Assembly (NCBI GenBank): GCA_023388255.1
Contig: JAEWGO010000007.1
Location: forward strand, 372,001-436,000
Length of the DNA: 64,000 nucleotides
Origin: Pseudomonadota bacterium
GTDB lineage: Bacteria; Pseudomonadota; Gammaproteobacteria; Xanthomonadales; Rhodanobacteraceae
Direction: 5' to 3'
Part shown: positions 1 to 6,984 of the stretch, one piece after another
Layout: every line of letters begins with the position of its first letter
How positions within the stretch are numbered: the first letter of the stretch is position 1
The notes under the pieces: model-generated
Database searches by the model: none
Seen by the model: the letters and a program-made list of their open reading frames with translations, nothing else
What the model was told of the DNA's origin: nothing
Position numbers and translations under genes: made by a program

Positions 1-183
1 TGTGCGATCGGATTCGCCACAGGTCGACGCATCCGTGTCTGGTCGGCCGGATTCCACGACCATGCGGTCCGCCGCGACAAGGACCTCGCGGCGATCGCGC
101 GCTATGTCGTCTGCAATCCGATACGAGCCGGCCTGTGTGCGCGCGTCGGCGACTATCCGTTCTGGGATGCGGCGTGGCTCTGA
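1..183 (+). CDS. REP-associated tyrosine transposase (RAYT), C-terminal fragment cut by the window edge
   Basis: The reading frame is open from the first base and stops at TGA 181-183. The 60 visible residues end a Y1_Tnp (HUH, TnpA_REP) protein: the stretches SAGFHDHAVRRDKDLAAIAR, VVCNPIRAGL and VGDYPFWDAAWL match the usual C-terminus of RAYT proteins. The catalytic HUH motif and the tyrosine lie upstream, outside the window, so I cannot say whether the gene is intact. RAYTs are single-copy, domesticated relatives of IS200/IS605 transposases that mobilise short palindromic REP sequences. A long inverted repeat sits 12 bases after the stop, as expected for such a gene. Confidence 0.85.
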   Translation, partial: CAIGFATGRRIRVWSAGFHDHAVRRDKDLAAIARYVVCNPIRAGLCARVGDYPFWDAAWL

Positions 184-195
184 GAGCGGGTCGAA

Positions 196-291
196 GAGCA
201 TCGCGGTTGCCGCCACTCCCACAAAGAACAGGAGATCCGCCTGTCGGTGCACCAAGGCACTCTCGTGTGAGTGGCGGCAGCCGCGATGCTC
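196..291. repeat. Long near-perfect inverted repeat downstream of the RAYT gene
   Basis: Arms 196-218 (starts GAGCATCGCGG) and 269-291 (ends CCGCGATGCTC) are 23-base reverse complements with one mismatch, which would be a G-U pair in RNA. A 50-base spacer separates them. The position, just after a RAYT stop codon, and the size fit a REP doublet (BIME) that the transposase would recognise. As RNA it could also fold into a long stem that ends the RAYT transcript. The right arm lies 43 bases upstream of the next gene's start. Confidence 0.75.
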
Positions 292-333
292 TCGGTGGTC
301 GGTCGAGCCACCACGATGCCGTATCCTTTCCCC

Positions 334-1101
334 ATGAGAACCATCGCCGCCACCCGTTACGTCACTCCGCTGCGCGAAGGCGGCTCGCTGCCGGCGATCG
401 TCGAGGCCGAGGACGACGGCCTGTACGTGCTCAAGTTCCGCGGCGCGGGGCAGGGCGCGAAGGCGCTGATCGCCGAACTCGTCGCCGGCGAGCTGGCGCG
501 AGCGCTCGGATTGCCGGTACCGGAGATCGTGTTCGTCGAATTGGATGCCGAGCTCGCGCGCACCGAGCCGGACCCGGAGATCCAGCATCTGATCCGCGCC
601 AGCGATGGCCTCAATCTCGCGCTCGACTACCTGCCGGGCTCGGTCACGTTCGATCCGGTGGTCGAGCAGCCGGATGCGGAACTGGCTTCCGCGATCGTCT
701 GGTTCGACGCGTTCGTCAGCAACGTCGACCGCACCGCGCGCAACACCAATCTTCTGGTCTGGCATCGCAAGCTGTGGCTGATCGACCACGGTGCGGCGCT
801 GTATTTCCACCACGATTGGGACGGCTACCTGGAACGCGCTGCCAATCCGTTCGCGCGCATCAAGGACCATGTGCTGCTGCCGTTCGCGTCCGCGCTGCGC
901 GAGGCCGATGCGCGCCTGAGCGCGCGGGTCACGCGCGAGACGATCGAGCGCATCGTTGCGCTGATCCCGTCCTCATGGCTCGGCGGCGACGCGCCGTTCG
1001 CGAGCGCCGACGAACACCGCGAGGCCTATGCGCGCTACCTGAGCCGACGCATCGAGGCGCCGCATGCGTTCGTGGAGGAGGCGATCCGTGCACGTGTATG
1101 A
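334..1101 (+). CDS. HipA-like kinase family protein (HipA_2)
   Basis: This 255-residue protein looks like a compact HipA-type Ser/Thr kinase. Visible elements are YVLKF with K34 as the likely ATP-binding lysine, GLNLALDYLPG near 92-102, and a catalytic loop SNVDRTARNTN with D132 and N137. LIDHG follows with D151 as the metal ligand. It lacks the N-terminal subdomain of classical HipA (about 440 residues), and no HipB-type antitoxin lies beside it. The ATG at 334 is preferred because conserved sequence begins there; ATG 316 in the same frame is possible, and neither has a clear ribosome-binding site. It overlaps the DUF3037 gene by 14 bases, so the two are probably co-expressed. The substrate is unknown. 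Confidence 0.75.
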   Translation: MRTIAATRYVTPLREGGSLPAIVEAEDDGLYVLKFRGAGQGAKALIAELVAGELARALGLPVPEIVFVELDAELARTEPDPEIQHLIRASDGLNLALDYLPGSVTFDPVVEQPDAELASAIVWFDAFVSNVDRTARNTNLLVWHRKLWLIDHGAALYFHHDWDGYLERAANPFARIKDHVLLPFASALREADARLSARVTRETIERIVALIPSSWLGGDAPFASADEHREAYARYLSRRIEAPHAFVEEAIRARV

Positions 1102-1504
1102 CTACGCGCTGATCCGCGTCGTGCCGCGCGTCGAGCGCGGCGAGTTCGTCAATGTCGGCGTGGTGCTGTCGTGCAAGACCAGCGACCACCTCGAAGCGCG
1201 CATCGAAGTCGACGAGGCACGCTTGCGTGCGCTCGATCCGGCGCTTGATCTGGACATGGTGCGCAGCCATCTCGCCGCGTTCGCCGCGATCTGCGCCGGC
1301 GGTGAAGCGGCGGGACCGATCGGGCGATTGCCGGCACGCGAGCGTTTCCGCTGGCTGACCGCGCCACGCAGCACGATCATCCAGACTTCGCCAGTGCACG
1401 GCGGCCGTTGCGCGGATTCGGTGGCAATGCTCGATCGCCTGCTCGATGCGATGGTGCGGCCGCCGCGCGGTACGGCGCCGACTGGGCAGGGAACCTTTGA
1501 TTGA
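1088..1504 (+). CDS. DUF3037 domain protein paired with the HipA-like kinase
   Basis: The 138-residue protein begins near VYDYALIRVVPRVERGEFVN, the conserved start of DUF3037 proteins, followed by VGVVLSC. I chose GTG 1088 because it lies just ahead of this block; GTG 1094 is an alternative. The gene begins inside the last codons of the kinase gene. DUF3037 genes are often found next to HipA_2 kinases, which suggests a two-component unit, but neither the biochemical role nor a toxin-antitoxin relationship is established. A hairpin with a T-run follows the stop. Confidence 0.75.
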   Translation: MHVYDYALIRVVPRVERGEFVNVGVVLSCKTSDHLEARIEVDEARLRALDPALDLDMVRSHLAAFAAICAGGEAAGPIGRLPARERFRWLTAPRSTIIQTSPVHGGRCADSVAMLDRLLDAMVRPPRGTAPTGQGTFD

Positions 1505-1518
1505 CCCCAAGCTCATCC

Positions 1519-1548
1519 TTCCGGCGAAGGCCGGAATCCGTCTTTTCA
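1519..1548 (+). terminator. Probable terminator after the HipA-like/DUF3037 pair
   Basis: TTCCGGC (1519-1525) and GCCGGAA (1530-1536) form a perfect 7-bp stem with a 4-base loop, followed by TCCGTCTTTTC. The hairpin sits 15 bases after the DUF3037 stop. The T-run starts several bases after the stem, so efficiency is uncertain. The same sequence resembles short palindromic intergenic repeats common in this bacterial group and could instead be one of those. Confidence 0.5.
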
Positions 1549-1653
1549 ATCACTTGCGATGGGGCTGCATCCCGGCTTGACCAGTCGTTCGTCTGCTGAA
1601 AGCCGCCGGGATGGCGACACTTTCAGAGATTCCTTGGACCCAATGCGCGCGTT

Positions 1654-2226
1654 TCAACGTGGCGGGGTGCTGCCTGATTCACGCACCGGCCGTTTCGACA
1701 GCTTGCGTTGCAAGGTGCGGCGATGCAGGCCGAGGCGGCGTGCGGCTTCCGAGATGTTGCCGTCGCATTCGGCGAGCATGCGCTGGATGTGTTCCCATTC
1801 CAGCCGCTTCAGCGGCGGCGCGTGCGTGGGCAGCTGCGTCGCCTCGGCATGCTCGCTGCCGTCGCCGAGCAGTGCCTGCACGACCTGGTCCGCATCGACC
1901 GGTTTGGCGAGATAGTCGTGTGCGCCGCGCTTGATCGCTTCGACCGCGGTCGCGATCGATGCGTAGCCGGTCAGCAGCAGGATGCGCAAGCTCGGCTGCG
2001 CAGCGAGCAGTTGCGGGATCAGCGTGAGGCCGTTCTCCGCACCGAGCTTGAGGTCGAGTACCGCGAAATGCGGGGCATGCTCGCGGATCAGCGCCAGCGC
2101 GCGCTGGCCATCTGCGGCGGTGTCGACGGTGAATCCGCGCGCGCCGAGCGCGCGCGCGAGCACGGCGGTGAATATGTTGTCGTCGTCGATCAGGATTACG
2201 CGGCGGGGGCTTTCGGAGGTGTTCAT
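1654..2226 (-). CDS. regA: RegA/PrrA/ActR-type response regulator
   Basis: This 190-residue regulator has an N-terminal receiver with acidic DDD at 14-16 and phospho-acceptor D58 in VLDLKLG. The C-terminal Fis-type helix-turn-helix (about 143-180: EWEHIQRMLAECDGNISEAA, then RRLGLHRRTLQRKL) lies behind a proline-containing linker. This receiver-plus-Fis architecture without an AAA domain is that of RegA/PrrA/RoxR, global regulators of respiration and redox balance. Its ATG overlaps the stop of the upstream sensor gene by 4 bases, so the two are translationally coupled. I use the name by family resemblance; targets in this organism are unknown. Confidence 0.85.
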   Translation of the reverse strand: MNTSESPRRVILIDDDNIFTAVLARALGARGFTVDTAADGQRALALIREHAPHFAVLDLKLGAENGLTLIPQLLAAQPSLRILLLTGYASIATAVEAIKRGAHDYLAKPVDADQVVQALLGDGSEHAEATQLPTHAPPLKRLEWEHIQRMLAECDGNISEAARRLGLHRRTLQRKLSKRPVRESGSTPPR

Positions 2227-3509
2227 GGGAGGGCATTGTCGTCTGCGGCGAGCGGCACGCGCAATCGTTGCAGCAGGCCGCCGTTGCCGGGAACGTGCGC
2301 GGTGAGTTCGCCGCCGAGGCGTTCGGCGGTGGCATGGGCGAGTGCGAGGCCGAGGCCCAGGCCATCGCGCTTGCTGGTCTGGAACGCAGCGCCGCCGCCC
2401 GGCGCGATGCCGCCGCCGTGGTCGCGCACGCCGAACTCGACGAGGTCGCCGCGCACGACGACATGCAGTTCGACCAGCGGCCTGCCGGCCGCCAGCGATG
2501 CATCGGCGCCGTTGCTGAGCAGGTTGATCAGCGCGTGACGCAGGCTCGGCACCGCTTTGATGACGCGTGTTTGCGCATCGTCATCGAGCGTGACCTGCAG
2601 CTCCACTTCGGGACGCAACAGGTTGAACTGATGCTCGCAGTCGTCGACGAAGCGCGGCAGCGCGAGCGGCTGCGCGACGCCGGAAAGCTGGCGGCTGCCG
2701 ACCGCGACGAGTTCGCGCAGGATGTCGCGGCAGCGCTCGGCCTGCCCCGCGAGCAATGCCAGATCCTGCGCGAGTGCGCTGCCGGCCGGCTGCTCGCGCT
2801 GCAATTCGCCGAGCAGGGTGCGGATCGTCGACAACGGCGTGTTGAGTTCATGCGCGGTGCCGGCAGCCTGCGTGGCGATGGCGAGGATGCCCTCGTCGCG
2901 CAGCGCGCGTTCGCGTTCGTACTGCACGTCGGCCTCGCGTTCGCGCAGCGTGCGCGCGAGGCGTGCGATGAAGAACGCAAGCACCGCCGCGGTCACCACG
3001 AAGTTGATCGCCATGCCGGCCACGTGCAGGTTGAAGTCGCCGGTGCCGGCGATATGCTGCGGTGGCAATGCCACGTGCAGCGGCATCAGCAGCAGGTAGC
3101 ACGCGGCCGCGAGCAGTGCGACCGCGACTACGTAGCGCAGCGGCAGCGCCGCCGCGGCGAGCGCGATCGGCATCACCAGCAGCGAAACGAACGGATTGGT
3201 CGCACCTCCCGAGAAGTACAGCAGCCAGCCCAGCACGCCGATGTCGATCGCGACATGGCCGAATGCTTCGGCGAGGCTCATCGGCCATGGCTGGCGCAGT
3301 CGCCAGAACGCGAACAACGCGAACGCGGCGAGTACCGCGATGCCGCTGGCAAGCGGTACGACCGGAATCGCGATGCCGAGCACGAATGCGACGACGGCAA
3401 CGGTCAATGCCTGGCCGGATACGGCGCACAGCCGCAACCAGGCAAGGGTTTCGGTGAGTTCGCGGGCGCGGTTGAAAAAGCCGCGGCGCACGGCGATAGG
3501 GGCAGTCAT
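2223..3509 (-). CDS. regB: RegB/PrrB-type redox sensor histidine kinase
   Basis: The 428-residue protein has six predicted membrane helices (about residues 25-185), a dimerisation helix with H220 in AAGTAHELNTPLSTI, and an ATPase domain with GADAS and GGGIAPGG. Two family markers of redox sensing are present: GGATNPF at 101-107, the quinone-responsive loop of RegB, and C260 in QAERCRDIL, which appears to match the redox-active cysteine of RegB. Together with the downstream Fis-type regulator this is a RegBA/PrrBA system that senses the state of the respiratory quinone pool. A short gap (38 bases) separates it from the CpxA-like gene upstream, whose frame ends at 3548. Confidence 0.85.
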   Translation of the reverse strand: MTAPIAVRRGFFNRARELTETLAWLRLCAVSGQALTVAVVAFVLGIAIPVVPLASGIAVLAAFALFAFWRLRQPWPMSLAEAFGHVAIDIGVLGWLLYFSGGATNPFVSLLVMPIALAAAALPLRYVVAVALLAAACYLLLMPLHVALPPQHIAGTGDFNLHVAGMAINFVVTAAVLAFFIARLARTLREREADVQYERERALRDEGILAIATQAAGTAHELNTPLSTIRTLLGELQREQPAGSALAQDLALLAGQAERCRDILRELVAVGSRQLSGVAQPLALPRFVDDCEHQFNLLRPEVELQVTLDDDAQTRVIKAVPSLRHALINLLSNGADASLAAGRPLVELHVVVRGDLVEFGVRDHGGGIAPGGGAAFQTSKRDGLGLGLALAHATAERLGGELTAHVPGNGGLLQRLRVPLAADDNALP

Positions 3510-3547
3510 CGCGCGATTGTGCCACCGCGTCGGCGGCGACGGCGTGC

Positions 3548-4939
3548 TCAGGCGTCGGCGCGTGCGGTCGGTTTCAGCGGCAGGCGGATCGTCACGTCGA
3601 GGCCGCCTCCATCGATGTTGCTCGCGACGATGGTGCCGCCATGACGTTCAATCGCGCGCCGCGCGATGGCGAGGCCGAGGCCGGTGCCCCCGCTCGAACG
3701 CGTGCGCGCGCTGTCGGTGCGATAGAACGGCTCGAAGATGCGCACCAGCTCCCGTGGCGGGACACCGGGGCCACGGTCACGCACGCTGATCTCGGCGTCG
3801 CGCCCGTTGCGCAGCAGGCGCACGCTGACCGTGCTGCCGTCGGCGGTGTAAGCGAGCGCGTTGCGGATCACGTTCTCGAATGCGCTGTAGAGCGCCGCGT
3901 GCGAACCGGTCAGCTGCAGTCGTTCGCATTCGGCCAGCACCACCTTGCGGCCACGCGGAGCGCCTTCGTAGTCTGCATTGGTGATGACGTCGTCGAGCAG
4001 CGTGTCAAGCGCGACATGGTCCTGGTCGGCACGCGTGGCGGTTTCCAGACGCGACAGTTCCAATGCCTGGGCCAACATTGCCTCGAGTCGGTCCGATTCG
4101 CATTCGATGCGGTCGAGCGAGGCGTTGACCTGCTTCGCGTCGCCGCCGCGGGCCAGTTCGAGCGCGACGCGCTGGCGTGCCAGCGGCGAGCGCAGTTCGT
4201 GCGAAACGTCGCGCACCAGCCGGCGGTGACTGTCGATCAACGCCTTGATGCGCTCGGCCATGCCGTCGAACTCGGCAGCGAGCGCCGCAACCTCGGCGCT
4301 GCGTCCGAAGCGCAGCCGGCCCACGCGCGCATCGAGGTCGCCTTCGGCGAAGCGCCGCGTGCTGGCGCGGATGCGTTGCAAAGGCACCGCGACGTAGCCG
4401 GCGAGCAGCAGGCTGAACAATGCGCTGACGACCATCGCGATGCCGATATTGGTCCAGAACGTGCGCGGCCGGCGCGACAGCAGGCGCGAGAAGAACGTGC
4501 CCTCCAAGGTTGCGACCGTCACGTAGACATTGCCGTCTCGGCTGCGCACGGCGCGCGAGCGGACGCGATCCTGGCTGTAGGTGGCGCGATCATCCGAGGC
4601 GGCTTTCTCGCGGACCTCGGCGACGGCATCGCTGATTGCCGGTGAAACGCTGCGATCGAGCAGTTCATGGCCATCCGGCGCGAACACGTACACGGCGATC
4701 GGACCGAAGCGGGAGGCGGTGCGCAGCCAGTTGCGGGTGGCCGGTTCGCCCTCGTGGCGAAGCTCGCGGCCGGTGCGGCCGAGCAGGTCGTCCATCGACG
4801 CCTGCAGGCGCGTGATGTCGAGGCCGGGAATCTTTTCCTTCTCGAAGTTGCTGGTGGTGATCCAGGCGAACGCGAGCAGCACGAACACCGTCGCGATCCA
4901 GAACGCGGCGAAGATGCGCCAGAACAATCCGCGCATCAT
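3548..4939 (-). CDS. CpxA-like envelope-stress sensor histidine kinase
   Basis: This sensor kinase of about 463 residues starts at MMRGLFWRIF with a membrane helix (FAAFWIATVFVLLAFAWI). A periplasmic loop of about 130 residues, a second membrane helix (IGIAMVVSALFSLLLAGYVA) and a HAMP segment follow. The phospho-acceptor is in DVSHELRSPLARQR and the ATPase domain has N, G1 (RDRGPGV) and G2 (SGGTGLGLAIA) boxes. I place the start at ATG 4939 or 4936, because the upstream extension has no family resemblance. The gene lies 49 bases after its regulator gene in the same operon. CpxA is the closest well-known relative, but the signal is not visible from sequence. Confidence 0.85.
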   Translation of the reverse strand: MMRGLFWRIFAAFWIATVFVLLAFAWITTSNFEKEKIPGLDITRLQASMDDLLGRTGRELRHEGEPATRNWLRTASRFGPIAVYVFAPDGHELLDRSVSPAISDAVAEVREKAASDDRATYSQDRVRSRAVRSRDGNVYVTVATLEGTFFSRLLSRRPRTFWTNIGIAMVVSALFSLLLAGYVAVPLQRIRASTRRFAEGDLDARVGRLRFGRSAEVAALAAEFDGMAERIKALIDSHRRLVRDVSHELRSPLARQRVALELARGGDAKQVNASLDRIECESDRLEAMLAQALELSRLETATRADQDHVALDTLLDDVITNADYEGAPRGRKVVLAECERLQLTGSHAALYSAFENVIRNALAYTADGSTVSVRLLRNGRDAEISVRDRGPGVPPRELVRIFEPFYRTDSARTRSSGGTGLGLAIARRAIERHGGTIVASNIDGGGLDVTIRLPLKPTARADA

Positions 4940-4988
4940 GGGAGGGCCTGCATTGCGGCGCAACGCGATGCGCGGGTCGGCGTGGCGT

Positions 4989-5690
4989 TCACGCGCTTTC
5001 TTCGAGCTGGCGCAACAGGTAGCCGCTGCGATGGATCGTGGTGATCGGCGAGGTACCATCCGGCGCGTCGCCGAGCTTGCGGCGCAGGTTGGAGACGTGC
5101 ACGTCGATCGAACGGTCGAACGGACCGAGCGCGCGGCCGAGCACGGTCTGCGAAATGCGTTCCTTGCTGACCACGCGACCGGCCTCGCGCAGCAGCAGCA
5201 CGAGCAGGTCGAATTCGGTTGCGGTCAACGTGACCGGTCTGTCGCCGACGCTGACGCTGCGCGAAGCGGCCCGCAGCCAGATCGGGCCGTTGCGCAGGTC
5301 GGTCAGGGTTTCGGCGCCTTCGCCGCGCGCGCGGCGCAGTACCGCACGCAGCCGCGCGGCGAGTTCGCGCGGGTTGCAGGGTTTGGGGATGTAGTCGTCG
5401 GCGCCGAGTTCGAGGCCGAGGATGCGGTCGATGTCTTCGCCGAGCGCGGTCAGCATCAGCACCGGCAAGGCCGATTCGCGGCGCAGCTCGCGCAATGCAT
5501 CGAGGCCGGAGCGGCCCGGCATCATCACGTCGAGCACGAGCGCGTCGAAGGTTTCGGCGCGCGCCGCGGCGATCGCGTCGTCGGCATTGTGGGCGAGCAC
5601 GACGTCAAAACCTTCTCGTGCCAGGAAATCGCGCAACAACTGCGCGAGTTCCACGTCATCGTCGGCGAGCAGGATGCGGTAGCGGCTCAT
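4989..5690 (-). CDS. CpxR-like OmpR-family response regulator
   Basis: A 233-residue regulator with a receiver (DDD at 10-12, phospho-acceptor D54 in VLDVMMPGRSG, switch lysine in DDYIPKP) and a C-terminal winged helix (DRSIDVHVSNLRRKLGD). ATG 5690 (MSRYRILLADDD) is used; the 33-residue upstream extension is not regulator-like. It is followed by the kinase gene. Two GTAAA pentamers lie on the minus strand upstream (complement of 5761-5765 and 5794-5798), but their 33-base spacing does not match the classical CpxR box, so autoregulation remains unproven. Confidence 0.87.
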   Translation of the reverse strand: MSRYRILLADDDVELAQLLRDFLAREGFDVVLAHNADDAIAAARAETFDALVLDVMMPGRSGLDALRELRRESALPVLMLTALGEDIDRILGLELGADDYIPKPCNPRELAARLRAVLRRARGEGAETLTDLRNGPIWLRAASRSVSVGDRPVTLTATEFDLLVLLLREAGRVVSKERISQTVLGRALGPFDRSIDVHVSNLRRKLGDAPDGTSPITTIHRSGYLLRQLEESA

Positions 5691-5874
5691 GTGCCAAGCA
5701 TAGCGCCGCGCATTGGCGCGGAATCGCGTCTTTTCGGGTACTTGCTGGACTTTGCACAGCTTTACGCTCATGTGCGTTCGGCGCCGCACGGCGTTTACAT
5801 CAATTTGGACAATCCCGACAACCCATGCGGAGTTCCGCTGTTAGCTTCAAAGGCCCCTGAAATCGGAGTTCCGC

Positions 5875-5973
5875 ATGCACGCTTTCAATCCATTCGATCG
5901 TGCCCGGAATCCTTGCGCCCGCTACCCGCGAGCGTCCGGTTGCATGGCGCTCGTCGCGAAGGCCGCGCAGTGA
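5875..5973 (+). CDS. Small ORF (32 aa) just upstream of the sulfotransferase gene
   Basis: ATG 5875 is preceded by CGGAG with 6-base spacing. The frame encodes a Cys- and Arg-containing 32-mer beginning MHAFNPFDRARNPCARYPRA and ends at TGA 5971-5973, 5 bases before a possible sulfotransferase start. It has no signal peptide, two cysteines and one tyrosine. I do not recognise it. It may be a leader peptide for the sulfotransferase, a genuine small peptide (even a modification substrate), or chance. The ribosome-binding site and tight spacing are the only support. Confidence 0.35.
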   Translation: MHAFNPFDRARNPCARYPRASGCMALVAKAAQ

Positions 5974-5978
5974 AGCGA

Positions 5979-6968
5979 ATGGCGGAATCCGGCGGCAGCG
6001 TGCAGGCGTGTAGACGAAATCCGGCACGCGATGCGGCAATGAGCCTGCGCGAGCGAGGCTCGTCGACGCAGGCGCGCAGCACTTTCCTGGTCGGCTGTCC
6101 GCGGTCCGGCACGACGTTCCTGCAGGCAGCGTTGTCGAAGCATCCGGATATCCTTTCGCTGCCCGAGACCGCGTTCTTCGAACGAACCTTGCCCGGGCGT
6201 GTCGGCCACCTCGTGACGGGATTCGATCGCGCGGTGGCCGCACGCGAGCAACGTGGCCGCGAGTACCTGCGAGTACAGCGTCGCGCGCGCCGCGCGTTGC
6301 GTGCGATCGCGCGCGATCTTGGCCGAGCGGCGGTGCCGGGGCTGCATCTGGGTCTGTCCGGGTATGTCGGCGAGTTTGCCGGCATGCTCGATGCGGCGGC
6401 GCGCGACCACCACTGCAGCGTGTGGCTGGAGAAGACGCCCAACCACGTGTTCTATCTCGACGTGATCCAGCGCTATCTGCCGCAGGCGCGCTTCATCCAT
6501 CTGTTGCGCCGGGGCGAGGATGTTGTGGCTTCCGCGATCGAAGCGTCATTGCGCTATGCCGGCATCGGCGACGGCAATGTCTTCTGCGAGAGCATCCCCT
6601 GGTGGGTCGCATGCTGGAACGCCGCGGTTGCCGCGCACCGCGAATACGCGGGCCTGGACAACCACTGCGCCGTATTCTACGAGGATCTGGTGCGCGACTT
6701 CGACGGCGAATATGCGCGGCTGTGCGAGTTCATCGGCGTGGCGCCGGCGCAGCCGCGCGATGGCGCAGTGAAGCGCGTCGCGCGGCTGGAACGGGAGCCG
6801 TGGAAACAGGCGGCGGTCAGCGGCAGGCTGATTCCCGCCGCGCAGAAATTCGAGGCGCTGTTCGGACCGGACACGCAGGACTGGATCCGCGAACAGCTGC
6901 TTTCCTACGACGATGTGCGTGCGGAACTGGCCGCCGCCGACGGCGAAACCGTGTCGGGCGGCAGCTGA
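5979..6968 (+). CDS. Sulfotransferase family protein
   Basis: This protein of up to 329 residues carries the PAPS 5'-phosphosulfate loop FLVGCPRSGTTFLQ and the downstream 3'-phosphate segment IHLLRRGEDVVASAIEASLR, both hallmarks of the sulfotransferase fold. WLEKTPNHVFYLDVIQRYLP and the tail block around FYEDLVRDFDGEYARLCEFI fit bacterial Sulfotransfer_3-type enzymes. The start is uncertain: ATG 5979 follows the small ORF by 5 bases, while ATG 6039 would give 309 residues, closer to the first conserved strand. The enzyme should transfer sulfate from PAPS to a hydroxyl or amine acceptor; the acceptor is unknown. It converges on the POT transporter gene with a 16-base gap. Confidence 0.8.
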   Translation: MAESGGSVQACRRNPARDAAMSLRERGSSTQARSTFLVGCPRSGTTFLQAALSKHPDILSLPETAFFERTLPGRVGHLVTGFDRAVAAREQRGREYLRVQRRARRALRAIARDLGRAAVPGLHLGLSGYVGEFAGMLDAAARDHHCSVWLEKTPNHVFYLDVIQRYLPQARFIHLLRRGEDVVASAIEASLRYAGIGDGNVFCESIPWWVACWNAAVAAHREYAGLDNHCAVFYEDLVRDFDGEYARLCEFIGVAPAQPRDGAVKRVARLEREPWKQAAVSGRLIPAAQKFEALFGPDTQDWIREQLLSYDDVRAELAAADGETVSGGS

Positions 6969-6984
6969 TTCCGCATCGCGCGGT

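Noticed and set aside
1559..1915. Plus-strand frame over the RegA gene
   Set aside because: It is antisense to a well-supported response regulator and has no domain features.
2268..3644. 458-codon plus-strand frame over the RegB gene
   Set aside because: It is the complement of the histidine kinase, with no recognisable motif and composition typical of antisense frames in GC-rich genomes.
5761..5798. Two GTAAA pentamers upstream of the CpxR-like gene as a CpxR box
   Set aside because: Spacing is 33 bases, not the 10 of the known GTAAA-N5-GTAAA box, and such pentamers are common.
4581..5978. Long plus-strand open frame that runs into the sulfotransferase
   Set aside because: It is antisense to the CpxAR-type genes and low in hydrophobic periodicity. 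GC-rich codon bias keeps the complementary frame open. Only the part from about 5979 shows family motifs.
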